Of a stretch of 7,526 nucleotides of DNA, positions 6,184 through 7,526 are shown piece by piece. Below the pieces are notes generated by a model. That model did no database searches, was not told where the DNA came from, and saw only the letters and a list, made by a program, of their open reading frames with translations. Position numbers and translations under genes: made by a program. Source of the stretch: CAUJGQ01 sp038325665 (GTDB lineage Bacteria > Chloroflexota > Dehalococcoidia > CAUJGQ01); assembly GCA_038325665.1 (NCBI GenBank), contig JBBQJF010000270.1, forward strand, positions 1 through 7,526, given 5' to 3'. Every line of letters begins with the position of its first letter. The first letter of the stretch is position 1.

Positions 6184-6804
6184 CTACCGGCGCGACCCCA
6201 GCCGTTGGAGCGCGTGCAGGATCGTCTCCTCCGCGGTCAACTCGGATTCGGTGGGAAGCGCTGCCACCGCGCCTTCAGCCTCGACTTGGGAGAAGCCGAG
6301 ATCGCGCAGACCGGCCAGCGCCAATTCACGGGCGCTGGCCGGGTACGCGACACCGACATCGACCGGCGCGACGGCGCCCGCCGGTCGAGGAGTCATCCCC
6401 GTGATCTTGCCCTTGAGATCGAGCACGATTCGCTGGGCGGTCTTCTGGCCGATGCCGGGCACGCGGGCCAGCGCGCGGAAGTCCTCGGCCTCGATCATCG
6501 CCGCCAGCCTTTCCACCGGCGCGGCCGACAGGGCGGCGAGCGCGACCTTTGGTCCCACACCGGTAACGGTCAAGAGCTGGTTGAACAACCCGCGCTCGTC
6601 ACGCGTCGCGAACCCGTACAGCGTCCACGCGTCCTCCCGTACCTGGAGGTGCGTATACAGCATAGCCTCGGCGCCGGACTCGGGCATCGCCGCGGCCGTG
6701 GCGGACGCGACGAGCAGACGATATCCGAGTGGTCCGGTGTCGATCACCACCGAGTCCACCGCCCGCTCCACGACCCGGCCACGGACAAAGTCAATCGTGC
6801 TCAT
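6184..6804 (-). CDS. ruvA: Holliday junction branch migration protein RuvA
   Basis: RuvA forms the tetramer that grips Holliday junctions and loads the RuvB motor for branch migration. At 206 residues it has normal length. Domain I is an OB fold opening with VRGRVVERAVDSVVID and reaching TLYGF (61-65). Domain II carries two helix-hairpin-helix motifs, VTGVGPKVA (80-88) and VPGIGQKTAQR (115-125), which contact the DNA backbone. A Pro/Ala/Val-rich linker (about 135-155) leads to domain III (about 156-203, ARELALAGLRDLGFS...), which binds RuvB. The start is a variant of the family's usual 'MIxxLxG' opening (MSTIDFVRG). Neither ruvC nor ruvB, its usual neighbours, is adjacent: upstream is 600-odd bases of non-coding DNA and downstream is the Uma2 gene. 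An AGGA 9 bases before the ATG may be the ribosome site, or part of a -10 TAGGAT. Confidence 0.96.
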   Translation of the reverse strand: MSTIDFVRGRVVERAVDSVVIDTGPLGYRLLVASATAAAMPESGAEAMLYTHLQVREDAWTLYGFATRDERGLFNQLLTVTGVGPKVALAALSAAPVERLAAMIEAEDFRALARVPGIGQKTAQRIVLDLKGKITGMTPRPAGAVAPVDVGVAYPASARELALAGLRDLGFSQVEAEGAVAALPTESELTAEETILHALQRLGSRR

Positions 6805-6812
6805 GCAGCCGC

Positions 6813-6818
6813 ATCCTA
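6813..6818 (-). promoter_or_regulatory. TAGGAT, possible ruvA -10 element
   Basis: On the minus strand TAGGAT ends 8 bases before the ruvA ATG. If it is a sigma70-type -10 (TANNNT), transcription would begin at or next to the start codon, giving a leaderless mRNA. I see no convincing -35. The same bases include AGGA, so this may instead be the ribosome binding site. Confidence 0.3.
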
Positions 6819-6897
6819 CCAGGAGGGCGAAGCGTCGCGATACCGCCGGTCGCGGGGCTGACTCTCAGAACCTTGTATCACGGTGTGTTCAGCGGCC

Positions 6898-6921
6898 GTT
6901 GTCATAGGCGACTGGGACAAC
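6898..6921. repeat. Inverted repeat GTTGTC-N12-GACAAC
   Basis: Perfect 6-base arms are separated by 12 bases, so the arm centres lie 18 bases apart, slightly under two helical turns. It sits about 95 bases upstream of ruvA and just outside the MITE-like element. It could be an operator or a chance palindrome. Confidence 0.3.
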
Positions 6922-6947
6922 CAAGCCCCGCCGGCTCGCAAGGGCCT

Positions 6948-7088
6948 CAGCGTGTTGAAAAAAGGCCGAACTCGACCCAACCACCCAGTTTTGACCGTGC
7001 GGCGGGCTGCGGCTCGAATCTGAGCGGAACCTCGGTATCCCAGCTTGGGACACCGGTAACCGCCGCAGGGGAGTTTTTCAACAGGCTG
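6948..7088. mobile_element. MITE-like element, 141 bp, with terminal inverted repeats
   Basis: The left end CAGCGTGTTGAAAAA (6948-6962) and the reverse complement of the right end, CAGCCTGTTGAAAAA (7074-7088), match at 14 of 15 bases. Directly outside both ends is GCCT (6944-6947 and 7089-7092), which fits a 4-bp target-site duplication. The TGTTGAAAAA end is of a kind common at bacterial insertion sequences. The interior has no transposase and no significant open frame; it includes a small palindrome, TCCCAGCTTGGGA. It is best read as a non-autonomous derivative or collapsed remnant of an IS that would be moved by a transposase elsewhere. The IS family cannot be named from the ends alone. 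Confidence 0.7.
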
Positions 7089-7371
7089 GCCTCTCTGTGA
7101 GATAGGGCAAGGCAGAGGTGGACTTTCCTAGGCGAGACGGAGGGCGTGGCGCCCGTCAGCTTTCATTTCCTTGTCGCGGTTGGAAACGGTCAAGTGGTGG
7201 ACATCCTTTCACGTTCCGGTGAGGTTCCCGCCGAATATCGGGGCGGTGGCCGGCGGCGCGTGGGTCCGAGATGGTGAGGGCGTGGGTAGCGCGGACGGGC
7301 AGCGACGGCGAGCTGGGGCCTCATGGAGTCGCGGGCAGGCGATTCCCTCGTGGAATTGCGGTGTCCGTCAC

Positions 7372-7399
7372 TTGCGCTCACCGAGCGCCCTGCTAGAAT
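7372..7399 (+). promoter_or_regulatory. Sigma70-type promoter of the quinone oxidoreductase gene
   Basis: TTGCGC (7372-7377) and TAGAAT (7394-7399) are separated by 16 bases, giving a good housekeeping promoter. Transcription would start near 7406, leaving a leader of about 43 bases. Confidence 0.6.
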
Positions 7400-7408
7400 C
7401 CGCACGCG

Positions 7409-7434
7409 GGAACGTTCCTGGCTCCTGTGCCAGG
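7409..7434 (+). promoter_or_regulatory. Palindrome and hairpin in the oxidoreductase leader
   Basis: GGAACGTTCC (7409-7418) is a perfect palindrome just after the predicted transcription start, where a repressor would block initiation. It overlaps a hairpin made of CCTGGC (7417-7422) and GCCAGG (7429-7434). The hairpin loop TCCTGT contains TCCT, complementary to the AGGA of the ribosome site at 7437-7440. The strong ribosome site GAGGAGAGG spans 7436-7444. Confidence 0.35.
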
Positions 7435-7448
7435 TGAGGAGAGGCATC

Positions 7449-7526
7449 ATGCGCGGAGTCGGATTGATCGAATTCGGTGGACCAGAGGTGCTGCGCGTGG
7501 TCGAACTGCCTGACGTCCACGCGGGT
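7449..7526 (+). CDS. NADPH:quinone oxidoreductase / MDR-family dehydrogenase, N-terminal fragment
   Basis: Only 26 codons lie in the window; the gene runs off the right edge with no stop. The opening MRGVGLIEFGGPEVLRVVE followed by LPDVHAG is the typical start of zeta-crystallin-like quinone oxidoreductases and related zinc-independent medium-chain dehydrogenases, which reduce quinones or enones with NADPH. The catalytic and nucleotide-binding (GxGxxG) parts are outside the window, so the substrate and exact subfamily cannot be judged. The start is well supported: GAGGAGAGG ends 4 bases before the ATG, behind a good promoter. It is transcribed divergently from ruvA. Confidence 0.82.
   Translation, partial: MRGVGLIEFGGPEVLRVVELPDVHAG

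Larger units (their letters stand above)
6805..7448. other. Non-coding region between ruvA and the quinone oxidoreductase gene
   Basis: The region separates two divergent genes. From the ruvA side it contains a possible ruvA -10, an inverted repeat at 6898-6921, a 141-bp MITE-like element (6948-7088), a small hairpin at 7142-7154, and then the promoter and leader of the oxidoreductase. Between about 7160 and 7370 I see no gene or clear motif; the open frames there have no family resemblance. Confidence 0.6.

Noticed and set aside
5419..6861. A 480-codon plus-strand open frame across the Uma2 and ruvA genes
   Set aside because: It lies antisense to two well-recognised genes and its translation is low-complexity and matches no family. 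Long antisense frames are expected in high-GC DNA.
6868..6890. GAAC-N15-GTTC upstream of ruvA as a LexA box
   Set aside because: The arms are only 4 bases and the spacing does not match the known CGAAC-N4-GTTCG or CTGT-N8-ACAG boxes.
7142..7154. GGGCG-TGG-CGCCC hairpin as a terminator
   Set aside because: It has a 5-bp stem and no gene ends nearby on either strand, so there is nothing for it to terminate.

Overview
The window is a high-GC bacterial chromosome segment carrying core lipid and DNA-repair genes interleaved with accessory pieces. A fused AccD-AccA carboxyltransferase, a VapBC-type module whose antitoxin reads like those of Chloroflexota, and a Uma2-family endonuclease suggest Chloroflexota, perhaps a Thermomicrobia/Sphaerobacter-like lineage. 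That placement is inference from protein feel, not a database result.

Layout. 35-1837 (+): a fused acetyl-CoA carboxylase carboxyltransferase (beta domain, then alpha domain), with several family signatures altered. 1916-2226 (+): an antitoxin gene split by an apparent one-base frameshift. 2213-2614 (+): the overlapping PIN-domain (VapC-like) toxin, with an unusual N-terminus. 2615-2722: short gap between convergent genes, with a GC-rich hairpin. 2723-4975 (-): uvrB, complete, with an extra stretch of about 45-50 residues. 4976-5592: non-coding, GC-rich and rich in repeats and hairpins; it also holds the likely uvrB promoter. 5593-6156 (-): Uma2/DUF820-family protein, 27 bases behind ruvA. 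6184-6804 (-): ruvA. 6805-7448: non-coding, with a 141-bp MITE-like element bounded by terminal inverted repeats and 4-bp direct repeats. 7449-7526 (+): the first 26 codons of an MDR-family quinone oxidoreductase, behind a good sigma70-type promoter.

How they work together. UvrB (nucleotide excision repair) and RuvA (Holliday-junction processing) lie on the same strand, with the Uma2 nuclease-fold gene probably co-transcribed with ruvA. The AccDA protein would work with biotin carboxylase and BCCP encoded elsewhere. The toxin-antitoxin remnant looks visibly less GC-rich than its neighbours and appears to be a decaying acquired module. I see no CRISPR array, rRNA, tRNA or intact transposase. 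The strongest leads are the altered signatures in AccDA, the broken VapBC pair, the UvrB insertion and the MITE-like element. I did not find a clearly new multi-gene system.
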